From the NCBI GenBank assembly GCA_015067305.1, contig SVMT01000001.1:92749-156748 (forward strand): 64,000 bases of DNA, in the 5' to 3' direction. The notes beneath the pieces are model-generated. The model was not told the DNA's origin. It saw only the letters and a program-made list of their open reading frames with translations, and ran no database searches. The translations under genes were made by a program, and so were the position numbers. Positions 17,317 to 25,988 of this stretch are shown here, one piece after another; the first letter of the stretch is position 1, and each line of letters begins with the position of its first letter. The stretch comes from Oscillospiraceae bacterium. Lineage in GTDB: Bacteria; Bacillota; Clostridia; Oscillospirales; UBA644.

Positions 17317-18714
17317 ATGAAGAAATTTTTAGCGGTAATGTTTTCGATTTTTTCGGCGGTTTCTCTTATTGGTGCGGCGGCTGATAAGCCCGAAAGCTTT
17401 GTTCTGAAAGGTGAAAACGGGCCGAGTATCGAATTTTCAGGCAAGTCACAGTCTGCGGCAGTGGAAATCGTTTATCCCGACGGTTCAAATGCTCTTATTG
17501 TTGAATATGCGCAGACTTTTGCCGAACGGCTCTCCGAAACCATTGGTTCGGAAGTTACTGCCAGCAGCGAGTTTCAGTCATATCTGAAATCCTCCTGGGT
17601 CTACAGAATTTTCATCGGCGGTGAGTATGACAATCATCTTTATGTCGAATATCTTAACGAAAAATACGAAGGACTTTTGCCTTTTATTTTAGACACCGAG
17701 GAAGAATGGGCTAAATTCTGCGGCACTGCAAACATGTTTTCAATGTGGGTAGACGAAGAAGGTCTTCACATAAATGCTTCCGACGAATGGGCTCTTTATT
17801 GGGCTATCGACGATTTTCTGAAAGAGATCAGAATTTCCGAATCCTACGTTTTGGCTGTCGGTACAAAAATTCTTCCCTCCGAGGATTATGTTTTCCCCGA
17901 CCCCACAGATCTTATCGGAAAGGGATTGAATCCTTATTTTGCTATTACGGAAAAGGTTGCTGAGCTTCCTGTTGTATGGTATGGCGTTAATCTGAGCGAC
18001 TATAACGAAGGTCTTCAGGGCGGTTATACTGACGGTGAATACGGATATGTAGGTACAGACGGTCCGGGAGATATGGGCAGAATATTCAAATATTCTCTTC
18101 CTGACTGGGAGCTTGTGGAGGTTTCAGATCCTCTCCTTATCAAGCACTCAAATGCAATATCCTATATCAAGGATAAAAATCTTTTGACTGTTGCTCATTG
18201 TACCGACGGTGATGTTAGAGGCTTTGCTTATGTTGATCCCAATACGCTTGAGGTTGTCAGCTACGGCGAAACTCCCATTGATTGCTGGGGTCTTGAGTAT
18301 GATAATGCAAACGAACGTTTCATTGTTGAAGTGAATTGGATACACTATATTTTTGATAAGGATTTTAATTATATCAAAGAGCTTCCTTACGGTGACATGG
18401 ACGGAACGCCTCAGACACTTTTCGTTGACGGAAAATATATTTATGATGTGAGATATAATGTAAACTGGGATACGGGGCATTCAAGAAGTACCCCCGATCC
18501 TACATTCGGACAGAACTATATAACGATTCATGATTACGATAATGTGTATATCGAAAAGGCTCCGATCCCGAATCTCGTCGGAGAAGCAGAGCATATGTAC
18601 CGTTACGGAAACAAATACTATATAGGATATATTGACGAGATCATCAACGGCAAACAGAATGACCTGGGAACTGTTTATGAAACTCTTATTCTCCCCGAAG
18701 TATGGTGGGAGTAA
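17317..18714 (+). CDS. Secreted GH67N-like/propeller protein (paralog 4)
   Basis: 465 residues, ATG preceded by GGAAAGG. Signal peptide MKKFLAVMFSIFSAVSLIGAAA, then the same two-domain plan as paralog 3: KSQSAAVEIVYPDG and YRIFIGGEYDNHLYVEYLNE, then propeller blades GLQGGYTDGEYGYVG, KHSNAISYIKD, CWGLEYDNANERF, MDGTPQTLF, ending LPEVWWE. The signal peptide and first 150 codons are almost unchanged from paralog 3, while the propeller has drifted more: recent duplication with faster change in the propeller, or conversion of the 5' part. Arrays flank both sides. Confidence 0.75.
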   Translation: MKKFLAVMFSIFSAVSLIGAAADKPESFVLKGENGPSIEFSGKSQSAAVEIVYPDGSNALIVEYAQTFAERLSETIGSEVTASSEFQSYLKSSWVYRIFIGGEYDNHLYVEYLNEKYEGLLPFILDTEEEWAKFCGTANMFSMWVDEEGLHINASDEWALYWAIDDFLKEIRISESYVLAVGTKILPSEDYVFPDPTDLIGKGLNPYFAITEKVAELPVVWYGVNLSDYNEGLQGGYTDGEYGYVGTDGPGDMGRIFKYSLPDWELVEVSDPLLIKHSNAISYIKDKNLLTVAHCTDGDVRGFAYVDPNTLEVVSYGETPIDCWGLEYDNANERFIVEVNWIHYIFDKDFNYIKELPYGDMDGTPQTLFVDGKYIYDVRYNVNWDTGHSRSTPDPTFGQNYITIHDYDNVYIEKAPIPNLVGEAEHMYRYGNKYYIGYIDEIINGKQNDLGTVYETLILPEVWWE

Positions 18715-18715
18715 T

Positions 18716-18876
18716 TAGATTATAGGTGATAGGTATTAGGTGTTAGGTGTTAGGTATTAGTATATATCTATTATCTAAAATCTATGAACCTAAACCTATG
18801 AACCTATAACCTAGAACCCAGAACCTAAAACCCAGAACCTAGAACCTAAAACCTAACACCTAAAACCTACCCCCTA
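18716..18876. repeat. Strand-switching heptamer array, 23 units
   Basis: The longest array. It begins next to the stop of paralog 4 and runs from TAGGTNN units through the 19-base core at 18758-18776 (same orientation as at 17243) into NAACCTA/GAACCNA units. The CCTA half moves its motif by one base within the heptad but keeps 7-base periodicity. Confidence 0.93.
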
Positions 18877-18927
18877 CCCCTGATCTAAAACCATTTTATA
18901 ATACAAATATAATACGAGGTATAAATT

Positions 18928-20277
18928 TTGAAACACGTAAATGTTGTAGGCGCAGGTCTTGCAGGCTGCGAGGCTGCGTATCAGTTGGCGGAAAGAGGCG
19001 TAAAGGTAACTCTTTACGAAATGAAGCCTCAAAAACGAATTCCTGCCCACAGTACAGACGATTTTTGCGAGCTTTGTTGCTCAAATTCCTTCAGAGCGGA
19101 GGGCTTTTCCAATGCAATAGGACTTCTGAAAGAGGAGCTTCGTATGATGGGCTCTTACGTTATGCGTTGTGCGGATGAGACCCGTGTTCCCGCAGGCGGC
19201 GCTCTTGCGGTTGACAGAGAGAAATTCTCAAAAGCAGTTACCGAGGGTATTCGCTCCCACCCAAACATCGAAATAGTTGCAAAGGAAATCACTTCTCTTG
19301 ATTTTGAAGATAATACAATTATCGCCAGCGGACCTCTTACTTCCGATGCTCTCGCTGAGAAGATCCGCAAATTTTTCGGTATGGAAGGTCTTCACTTTTT
19401 CGATGCCGCCGCACCTCTTATTGACGCTTCTTCTATTGATATGACCAAGGCTTACCTTGCAAACCGCTACGGAAAGGGAACTGCCGATTACATAAATTGC
19501 CCTATGTCCGAGGCTGAATACGATAGATTTTACGAGGCTCTCGTTTCCGCTGAAGAGGTAGCAATAAAGGATTTTGAAAACAATGTTTTTGAGGGCTGTA
19601 TGCCCGTTGAAGTCATGGCAAAACGCGGCAAGGACACTCTTCTTTTCGGTCCGCTGAAACCTGTTGGACTTGAAGATCCCAAAACGGGGGAGACTCCCCA
19701 CGCCGTGGTTCAGCTCCGTCAGGATAACGCCGCCGCTTCAATTTATAATATGGTTGGCTTCCAGACACATCTGACTTTCCCCGAACAGCGTCGTGTTTTC
19801 AAAATGATTCCCGGATTGGAAAATGCCGAATTTGTCCGCTACGGTGTAATGCACAGAAATACTTACATAGATTCCCCCGGAAAGCTTCTGCCCACTTACG
19901 AAACAAAGGCAAGGAAAGGTCTCTTTTTCGCAGGTCAGATGACAGGTGTTGAGGGCTATATCGAAAGCTGTTCTTCGGGATTCGTTGCGGCACTTAATGC
20001 CATTCCAGACCTTGAAAAACCCGTGATCTTTCCGAATACTACCGCAATAGGCGCACTTGCGTCCTATATTTCCAACCCATTGACCACGGATTTCCAGCCA
20101 ATGAACGTAAATTTCGGTCTCTTCCCACCTGTTGACATACCCAAAGGTAAACGCCGCGTGAAAAAAGCCGACAGAAAGCTGCTCCACTCAGAAAGAGCCA
20201 TAGAAACATTAAAAAGAGAATTCCCCGAACTTATTGTTAAAAGCATAGAATTCAAAGCATTTGAAGAAAATGAATAA
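18928..20277 (+). CDS. trmFO: Methylenetetrahydrofolate-tRNA-(uracil-5-)-methyltransferase
   Basis: 449 residues, TTG start with ACGAGGT eight bases before. FAD-binding N terminus ([21 protein letters not shown]), [45 protein letters not shown], and [19 protein letters not shown] are TrmFO hallmarks, including conserved cysteines. It makes ribothymidine 54 in tRNA using methylenetetrahydrofolate. In many Firmicutes it directly follows topA; here an SDR gene and two propeller genes with repeat arrays come between. Confidence 0.96.
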   Translation: MKHVNVVGAGLAGCEAAYQLAERGVKVTLYEMKPQKRIPAHSTDDFCELCCSNSFRAEGFSNAIGLLKEELRMMGSYVMRCADETRVPAGGALAVDREKFSKAVTEGIRSHPNIEIVAKEITSLDFEDNTIIASGPLTSDALAEKIRKFFGMEGLHFFDAAAPLIDASSIDMTKAYLANRYGKGTADYINCPMSEAEYDRFYEALVSAEEVAIKDFENNVFEGCMPVEVMAKRGKDTLLFGPLKPVGLEDPKTGETPHAVVQLRQDNAAASIYNMVGFQTHLTFPEQRRVFKMIPGLENAEFVRYGVMHRNTYIDSPGKLLPTYETKARKGLFFAGQMTGVEGYIESCSSGFVAALNAIPDLEKPVIFPNTTAIGALASYISNPLTTDFQPMNVNFGLFPPVDIPKGKRRVKKADRKLLHSERAIETLKREFPELIVKSIEFKAFEENE

Positions 20278-20306
20278 TCAATTTTAGATATTGACTTTAT
20301 AATAAA

Positions 20307-20327
20307 TTCTGCACCCTGCATTTTGTA
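20307..20327. repeat. Short TGCA-type heptamer run
   Basis: Three units (TTCTGCA, CCCTGCA, TTTTGTA) in phase between trmFO and plsX; a degenerate member of the TGCARAA family in reverse orientation. Confidence 0.6.
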
Positions 20328-20356
20328 TTTTTTTAGTTTAATAAGGAGAAATAATT

Positions 20357-21346
20357 ATGAAAATCATCGTAGACGGTATGGGTGGCGACAACGCCCCACT
20401 TGAAATCGTAAAAGCCTGCGTTCAGGCAGTTGAACAGCTTGACACAGACATCGTCATCGTGGGCAAGCAGGAAAAAATCGAAGAAGTTTTTGCCCAAGAA
20501 GGGCTTTCCAAAAACAGGATCGAGATCGTTGACGCTCAGGAAGAAATTCTTATGGACGACGAGCCTATTTCCGTCCGCCACAAGAAGGAATCCTCAATGG
20601 CTAAGGGGCTTTATCTGTTGAAAGACGGTGCAGGCGATGCTTTTGTCAGCGCAGGCAATTCGGGAGCACTTCTTGTTGGTTCCACACTTTTTGTCCGTTG
20701 CATAAAAGGAGTTAAACGTGCGGCATTTGCCCCCACTATCTGCTCTGTCCACGGTAAATTTATCCTCGCTGACAGCGGCGCAAATATCGAATGCACCCCT
20801 GAAATGCTTGACCTTTTCGCAAGAATGGGCTCTGTTTACATCAAAGGAATGTTTGGCGTTGAAAACCCCCGTGTAGGTCTTGCAAACAACGGCGCTGAGG
20901 AATCCAAGGGTATTCCCATGTACGTTGAGGCGCATAAGCTCCTCAAAGAAGATAAAAAGATCAATTTCGTCGGTAATATTGAGGGCAGAGATGTTATGTA
21001 CAACAAATGCGACGTCCTCGTTTGTGACGGCTTTACAGGAAACTTTATTCTCAAATGCACGGAAGGTGCGGCACTTATGGTCTTCGGCGCAGTTAAGGAT
21101 GTTTTCAAAACAAATCTCCGCACTAAAATTGCTTACCTTCTTGCCAGCAAGGAAGTGGGCATAATGAAGAAAAAAGTTGACTACAAAGAAGTTGGCGGCG
21201 CAGTTCTTCTTGGTATCTCAAAGCCTGTAGTTAAAGCTCACGGCAGCAGCGACCAGCGTGCGTTTTTCGGTGCTATTCGTCAGGCGGTGACTTTTGCAAA
21301 CAGTTCCATTATTGAAGATATCGAAAAGTCCGTTGCTAACGACTGA
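20357..21346 (+). CDS. plsX: Phosphate acyltransferase PlsX
   Basis: 329 residues, AAGGAG nine bases before ATG. KIIVDGMGGDNAP at the N terminus, SAGNSGALLVGS, and the C-terminal ISKPVVKAHGSSD are PlsX signatures. It converts acyl-ACP to acyl-phosphate for phosphatidic acid synthesis. Followed by an ACP-like gene and rnc, the classic Firmicutes lipid/RNase block, but without fabD or fabG. Confidence 0.97.
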   Translation: MKIIVDGMGGDNAPLEIVKACVQAVEQLDTDIVIVGKQEKIEEVFAQEGLSKNRIEIVDAQEEILMDDEPISVRHKKESSMAKGLYLLKDGAGDAFVSAGNSGALLVGSTLFVRCIKGVKRAAFAPTICSVHGKFILADSGANIECTPEMLDLFARMGSVYIKGMFGVENPRVGLANNGAEESKGIPMYVEAHKLLKEDKKINFVGNIEGRDVMYNKCDVLVCDGFTGNFILKCTEGAALMVFGAVKDVFKTNLRTKIAYLLASKEVGIMKKKVDYKEVGGAVLLGISKPVVKAHGSSDQRAFFGAIRQAVTFANSSIIEDIEKSVAND

Positions 21347-21373
21347 TATATTAAAAAGAAAGCAGGTTTATTT

Positions 21374-21607
21374 ATGGATCTTGAAGTGCTTTTTAAAATA
21401 ACTCAGATTCTTGAAGAGATCTTTGATGTACAATCTTCCGACATCACTCCCGAAACGGATCTTTTTGAGGATCTCGGGGCTGATGAGTTTGACATGGTGG
21501 AAATTTCTATGATCCTCGAAGAGGAATTTGACATTACTCCCGATGAAGATGAGTTTGAAAAAGTTTCTACCGTCGCGGATCTTTGCAAATACGTGGAAAA
21601 TAGTTGA
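21374..21607 (+). CDS. Acyl carrier protein fold lacking the phosphopantetheine serine
   Basis: 77 residues, acidic, four-helix ACP pattern: TPETDLFEDLGADEFDMVEISMILEEEFDI. In working ACPs the loop reads D-S-L; here it reads Asp37-Glu38-Phe39-Asp40 (codons GAT GAG TTT GAC), so the residue that carries 4'-phosphopantetheine is Glu. The helix after it (MVEISMILEEEF) is otherwise normal. It sits where acpP belongs, between plsX and rnc, 27 bases after plsX. It cannot be charged at the usual site; a structural or regulatory role is inferred, or an active acpP lies elsewhere. Confidence 0.85.
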   Translation: MDLEVLFKITQILEEIFDVQSSDITPETDLFEDLGADEFDMVEISMILEEEFDITPDEDEFEKVSTVADLCKYVENS

Positions 21608-21627
21608 AAGAAAGGATTGATATTGAA

Positions 21628-22344
21628 ATGATCGAAAGCGTTCTTAATGAAGCGGAACGCAAAATTACACTTCTCGAAGAGAAAATTGACTACCGTTTCG
21701 AAGACAGACAGCTTGCCTTCGATGCGATAACACACTCTTCATATCAGAATGAACACAAGGGGATAGTGGTCTCCAACGAGCGTCTGGAATTTCTCGGCGA
21801 CTCCGTTCTTTCGCTTATTACGGGCGAACTGCTTTACAAAACCGTAAGGGAGGACGAGGGCAGTCTGACGAAAATTCGTGCGGCTCTTGTTTGCGAAGAA
21901 TCACTTTACGAGTTTGCAAAACAGCTCGACTTGGGAGATTTTCTCCTTTTCGGTAAAGGTGAAACTCAGGACGGCAGACATCGTGCGTCAACTCTTGCCG
22001 ATGCTGTGGAAGCTGTTCTCGGTGCTATTTATCTCGACGGCGGCATGACAAAGGCGAAAAAGTTCATTTTACCTTATATAAAGGAAAAGCTTAACGCGAT
22101 GAAAAATTCTGCCGCAGGTTTCAGGGATTACAAGACTCTTTTGCAGGAGATCGTTCAGAAAAACAGGGGAGACAAGCTTTCTTACGAGATCATCGGTGAG
22201 GAAGGCCCTGCCCATGATAAGATATTCCTTTGCTGTGTGAAGATAAATTCAAATGTTATGGCAACTGCAAGCGGTCACTCCAAAAAAGCGGCTGAGCAGT
22301 CTGCCGCAAGAGAAGCTCTTTCCGTTATGGGAGTTGAGGTCTGA
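21628..22344 (+). CDS. rnc: Ribonuclease III
   Basis: 238 residues from the ATG at 21628, chosen because AAAGGA lies 11 bases before; an in-frame TTG at 21604 overlapping the ACP stop has no site. RNase III signature NERLEFLGDSVLSL, second metal ligand set in DAVEAVLGAIYLDGG, then a double-stranded-RNA-binding domain (DYKTLLQEIVQ ... SKKAAEQSAAREAL). Processes rRNA and structured mRNAs. Its stop overlaps the start of the next gene (ATGA). Confidence 0.96.
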   Translation: MIESVLNEAERKITLLEEKIDYRFEDRQLAFDAITHSSYQNEHKGIVVSNERLEFLGDSVLSLITGELLYKTVREDEGSLTKIRAALVCEESLYEFAKQLDLGDFLLFGKGETQDGRHRASTLADAVEAVLGAIYLDGGMTKAKKFILPYIKEKLNAMKNSAAGFRDYKTLLQEIVQKNRGDKLSYEIIGEEGPAHDKIFLCCVKINSNVMATASGHSKKAAEQSAAREALSVMGVEV

Positions 22345-23366
22345 TGAAAACAGATCTTCATGCGAATATTCCCGTTTTTGTGCCTCATCTGGCGTGTCCA
22401 AATGACTGCGTTTTTTGCAATCAGCGCAGAATTTCAGGCACAGCCGAGGTCATGACCGATGTTTACGGTTTTCTGTCGAAGGCGGCAGGGGAGCTTGATG
22501 AAAGATTTACCTCTGCGGATATTGCTTTTTTCGGTGGAAGCTTTACGGGTATCGGTGAAAGCGAGATGCGGAGATATCTCGGCGCGGCGAAAAGAGTAAT
22601 GGAGGAAAATCCGAAAGTTACGGGAATACGGCTTTCTACCCGTCCCGACTATATTGATGAAAATATCCTTGATATTTTGAAAGAATACGGCGTGACTGCT
22701 GTGGAATTGGGGGCACAGAGCTTTTGTGACGATGTCCTTGAGCTTTCAAAAAGAGGACATGGGGCAGAAGCGATCGTGAAAGCTTCGGAACTTATAAAAA
22801 AGTACGGTTTTTCCCTTGTTCTTCAGCTTATGACGGGACTTCCCGGTGATACAAGGCAAAAAACGCTCTTCACTGCTGAATCTGCGGCGGATCTTGAACC
22901 TGATGCGGTGAGAATTTACCCCTGCGTTGTGGTGAAAGACACATGCCTTGCGGACATGATGCGCTCCGGGGAGTATGAGCCTTTGACTGTTGATGAGGCT
23001 GTGTTCCGTGCGGCGGAAATGGCGGAAATTTTCATTGAAAAGGGTATAAAAATACTCCGTATAGGTCTTCATTCTTCGGATCTTGTCCGTGATGATTCTG
23101 TTCTCGGCGGAGGTTTCCATCCCGCACTTGGTGAAATGGTCATTTCCCGCCTTTATCTGAAAGAGACTGAAAAACAGCTTTCCGAAAGGGGAGTTTCAGA
23201 TAAAAACATTGTTTTTGAAGTTGAAAAGGGTTGTATTTCAAAAATGAACGGTCAGAAACGGCAGAATATTCTGTATCTTGAAGAAAAATACGGTGTGAAA
23301 ATCAAAACTGTTGAAGTGTTATCTTTGCCGAAAGGCTTCAGATATGTAAAATTGAAAAATAATTAA
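22344..23366 (+). CDS. Elp3-like radical SAM protein
   Basis: 340 residues, start overlapping the rnc stop. The radical SAM Fe4S4 motif is CPNDCVFC near residue 18; FFGGSFTGI, ELGAQSFCDDVL, LQLMTGLPGDT and RIYPCVVVKDTCL follow as in the Elp3-like/YhcC family. The GNAT acetyltransferase half of true Elp3 is missing. Firmicutes often keep this gene between rnc and smc, but smc does not follow here. Exact reaction unknown; RNA modification is a guess. Confidence 0.85.
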   Translation: MKTDLHANIPVFVPHLACPNDCVFCNQRRISGTAEVMTDVYGFLSKAAGELDERFTSADIAFFGGSFTGIGESEMRRYLGAAKRVMEENPKVTGIRLSTRPDYIDENILDILKEYGVTAVELGAQSFCDDVLELSKRGHGAEAIVKASELIKKYGFSLVLQLMTGLPGDTRQKTLFTAESAADLEPDAVRIYPCVVVKDTCLADMMRSGEYEPLTVDEAVFRAAEMAEIFIEKGIKILRIGLHSSDLVRDDSVLGGGFHPALGEMVISRLYLKETEKQLSERGVSDKNIVFEVEKGCISKMNGQKRQNILYLEEKYGVKIKTVEVLSLPKGFRYVKLKNN

Positions 23367-23385
23367 CCTACAGGAGGTTATTCAT

Positions 23386-24366
23386 ATGGAAAAATCATGT
23401 GTTATCGGTTGCGGCGCGATCTCTACCATGCATTTGGGGGCGATAGAAGCTATTGCCGATAAAACAACGCTTGTTGCGGTTTGCGATATCAAGCCCGACA
23501 GGGCAAATGCTGCGGCTGAAAAGTATGGCTGTAAGGCATACACGGACTACATTCAGATGCTTGACGAGGAAAGACCCACGGTGGTTCATGTTTGTACGCC
23601 TCATTATCTGCATTTTGAAATGTCTGCGGAATGTATGAAGCGCAATATCAATGTGGTTCTGGAAAAACCCTCTACGATGACTTATCCTCAGGCGCTTGAA
23701 CTGTGCGAAATTGCGAAAAACAGCTCTGCGAAAATAAGCATTTGCTTCCAGAACAGATACAATAAAACGTCTCAGGTTCTGAAAGAATACGTTTCTTCAG
23801 GTAAATACGGAAAGATCCTCGGCGCAAGAGCTTTCGTTACATGGTGCAGAGGCGACGCTTATTACACCGAAAGCGGCTGGAGAGGTCAGATGGCTACAGA
23901 AGGCGGCGGTGTACTCATAAATCAGTCCATACATACCCTTGATCTTATGCAGTGGGTGCTCGGTGATATCGTAAATGTTGAAGGTACTGCGGTAAATCAC
24001 CGTTTCAAGCATATCAACGACACCGAAGATACAGCTGAAATAATGCTGGATTTCGCAAACGGTGCAAGAGGTATCTTCTATGCGACTGTCGGCTATGTTA
24101 AAGATTCACCCATTTTCCTTGAAGTAGTTACGGAAAAGGCTGTCTTCACTCTTTGCGGAGATCTTAAAGTAACTCATGAGGACGGAACAGTTGAAACTTT
24201 CCAAAATGAGACTGTTGCAACAGGTGCAAAGGCTTATTGGGGTAATGCTCATACGCTTCTCATTTCCGACTTCTACGAAAAACTCCATGACGGTGAACCT
24301 TTCTGGATATCTCTCGAAGAGGGCGCAAAGTGCATGAGAGTGCTGCACGAAGTTAAACACATATAA
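23386..24366 (+). CDS. Gfo/Idh/MocA-family oxidoreductase
   Basis: 326 residues, AGGAGG eight bases before ATG. N-terminal NAD(P) Rossmann fold (CVIGCGAIS), then VHVCTPHYLHFE and EKPSTMTYPQA with the conserved EKP lysine. The C-terminal half is the usual substrate sheet (GGGVLINQSIHTLDLMQWVLG). Oxidises or reduces a sugar or cyclitol. Placed before a GH32-like enzyme, so a sugar pathway is likely; the substrate is not visible. Confidence 0.88.
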   Translation: MEKSCVIGCGAISTMHLGAIEAIADKTTLVAVCDIKPDRANAAAEKYGCKAYTDYIQMLDEERPTVVHVCTPHYLHFEMSAECMKRNINVVLEKPSTMTYPQALELCEIAKNSSAKISICFQNRYNKTSQVLKEYVSSGKYGKILGARAFVTWCRGDAYYTESGWRGQMATEGGGVLINQSIHTLDLMQWVLGDIVNVEGTAVNHRFKHINDTEDTAEIMLDFANGARGIFYATVGYVKDSPIFLEVVTEKAVFTLCGDLKVTHEDGTVETFQNETVATGAKAYWGNAHTLLISDFYEKLHDGEPFWISLEEGAKCMRVLHEVKHI

Positions 24367-24459
24367 TAATGAAAAATGAACATCATCGCAGACTCGGAAT
24401 GAATGGTGAATTGTTTACTGCGTAAATATCGGTGAATACAAAGAAGGGTGTGAAGCGGA

Positions 24460-25977
24460 GTGAGTTATAAACCTGAAAAATATAATATCGGGGATACGTG
24501 GCAAGTTTCCGATGGAAAAAAGGTACACAGCTTTTATCTGCAGGGACTAAATAATGATTGTTTTTCTGACGATGGAAGCGGCTCAATCGGCCACGCTGTA
24601 AGTGAGGATCTAATACATTGGGATGAACTGCCTCCTGCTTTGAAACGCGGTGAGAAAGGCGGTTATGACGCTCTTGATCTGTGGTCCGGCTGTGCTGTCG
24701 AACACGACGGGAAGTATTATCTCTATTATTCATCAAGACGGGATACGGATCATCTGGGTAATACCATAAGCGTGGCTGTTTCCGACGATTGCGTTAATTG
24801 GGTGAAATATGAGGATAATCCTATTATAGTTCCCGATAAACGTTTTTATTGTCAGGATGATATAAAAACGATACTTACCATAGAAGACAGTCCTGTTAAA
24901 AACAATGCGGAATGCAGAGATCTTTGCGTTGTAAGGGACGAGGAAAATGGGCTTTGGTGGGGATTTTTCGCCGCAAGAAAACCTGCGGATGAGTGTAGCA
25001 ATACTTGTTGCATAGGACTTGCCAGATCATACGATTTGCTGCATTGGGAACAGTTGCCGCCGTGTTTCTGTCCTGATAAATACGATTGCGTTGAGACACC
25101 GGATGTTTTTAAAATCGGAGATAAATGGTATATGCTGTGTCTTACGGGAAATCAGTATGGGCAAAGAAATCCCACGTATGACCCTAATCTTTTCGGAAAT
25201 ATTACTCTGTATGCTATGGCGGACAGGCCTGAAGGTCCGTATACCGAGTGCTTTGAGGATAATGTAGCCATAGGTTCCATGTATATGAGTGGCGCTTGCG
25301 CTAAAACCGTACTTCATAATGGAAAAAGGTATATATTTTATACACAGTCTATGTGGCGTGAAGGCAAAAATATTGAAAACGCAATGTCCTACCCCAAAGA
25401 GATTGATGCGGACGAAAACTGCAAGCTGCGTGTGAAATGGTTTTCGGGAATCGAATCCCTTTATACTGAAGAGATGCCTCTGTGTAAAGAAAATACGTAT
25501 AATTCAGGCAAATGGGGTTCGTTGAATGAATGGAGCTTTGGAGACGGTAAAGTCTCCGTCAAGGCTAAATCCGACGTAGGGGTAAAGATCTTTGACGTAA
25601 AGGCTAAAAACTTCGTTATCGAAACTACCGTACAGCGTAAGGATGCCGTCAGCGCAGGAGTGATCTTCGATGTCTTCGCAGACAATCTGTATATCTGGAA
25701 CCGTGTAGTTCTTCTTGATTATTTGAAAAACGAGGTCTGGCTTACAAGCGCAAGAAATTATCCGAAAATCAATGCAAGAAGGTTTGACTTTGAAAAAGAC
25801 AGCTATGATCTGAAGGTTCTTGTTGTAGGTAATACCATCGAGGTATACGTTGACAACGTACTGACGGTTCACCACATCTCTGAACGTCACCACGGGAAAA
25901 TAGGCCTTTTTGTTGAAAGAGGAGAGGCTTGCTTCACGAATTCCGTAGTACACAAAATTTCTGATGATGAATCATAA
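24460..25977 (+). CDS. GH32-like glycosidase with C-terminal beta-sandwich
   Basis: 505 residues, GTG start (AAGAAGGGTG about 10 bases before), no signal peptide, so intracellular. A five-bladed clan GH-J fold is suggested by GDTWQVSDGKKVHSFYLQ (nucleophile region; WMNDPNG is absent), LWSGCAVEHDGKYYLYY, VAVSDDCVNWVKYEDNPI, CRDLCVVRDEENGLWW (RDP is RDL here) and ETPDVFKIGDKWYML (acid/base Glu). Residues about 350-500 form a jelly-roll domain. GH32 enzymes act on fructosides; the changed motifs make another substrate possible. Confidence 0.65.
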   Translation: MSYKPEKYNIGDTWQVSDGKKVHSFYLQGLNNDCFSDDGSGSIGHAVSEDLIHWDELPPALKRGEKGGYDALDLWSGCAVEHDGKYYLYYSSRRDTDHLGNTISVAVSDDCVNWVKYEDNPIIVPDKRFYCQDDIKTILTIEDSPVKNNAECRDLCVVRDEENGLWWGFFAARKPADECSNTCCIGLARSYDLLHWEQLPPCFCPDKYDCVETPDVFKIGDKWYMLCLTGNQYGQRNPTYDPNLFGNITLYAMADRPEGPYTECFEDNVAIGSMYMSGACAKTVLHNGKRYIFYTQSMWREGKNIENAMSYPKEIDADENCKLRVKWFSGIESLYTEEMPLCKENTYNSGKWGSLNEWSFGDGKVSVKAKSDVGVKIFDVKAKNFVIETTVQRKDAVSAGVIFDVFADNLYIWNRVVLLDYLKNEVWLTSARNYPKINARRFDFEKDSYDLKVLVVGNTIEVYVDNVLTVHHISERHHGKIGLFVERGEACFTNSVVHKISDDES

Positions 25978-25988
25978 AGGTTGGGCAT

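Noticed and set aside
12602-18876. CRISPR array or telomere-like repeat
   Set aside because: Units are 7 bases, contiguous and without spacers, so not CRISPR. They are internal to the chromosome and invert, so not telomeric despite the TTAGG resemblance.
21374-21607. ACP gene as a pseudogene
   Set aside because: Full length, no stop or frameshift, good spacing and preserved hydrophobic pattern; only the attachment-site loop differs.
24367-24459. Another heptamer array (AATGAA-like runs) before the GH32-like gene
   Set aside because: Some 7-base rhythm is visible but units are too different to claim membership in either family.
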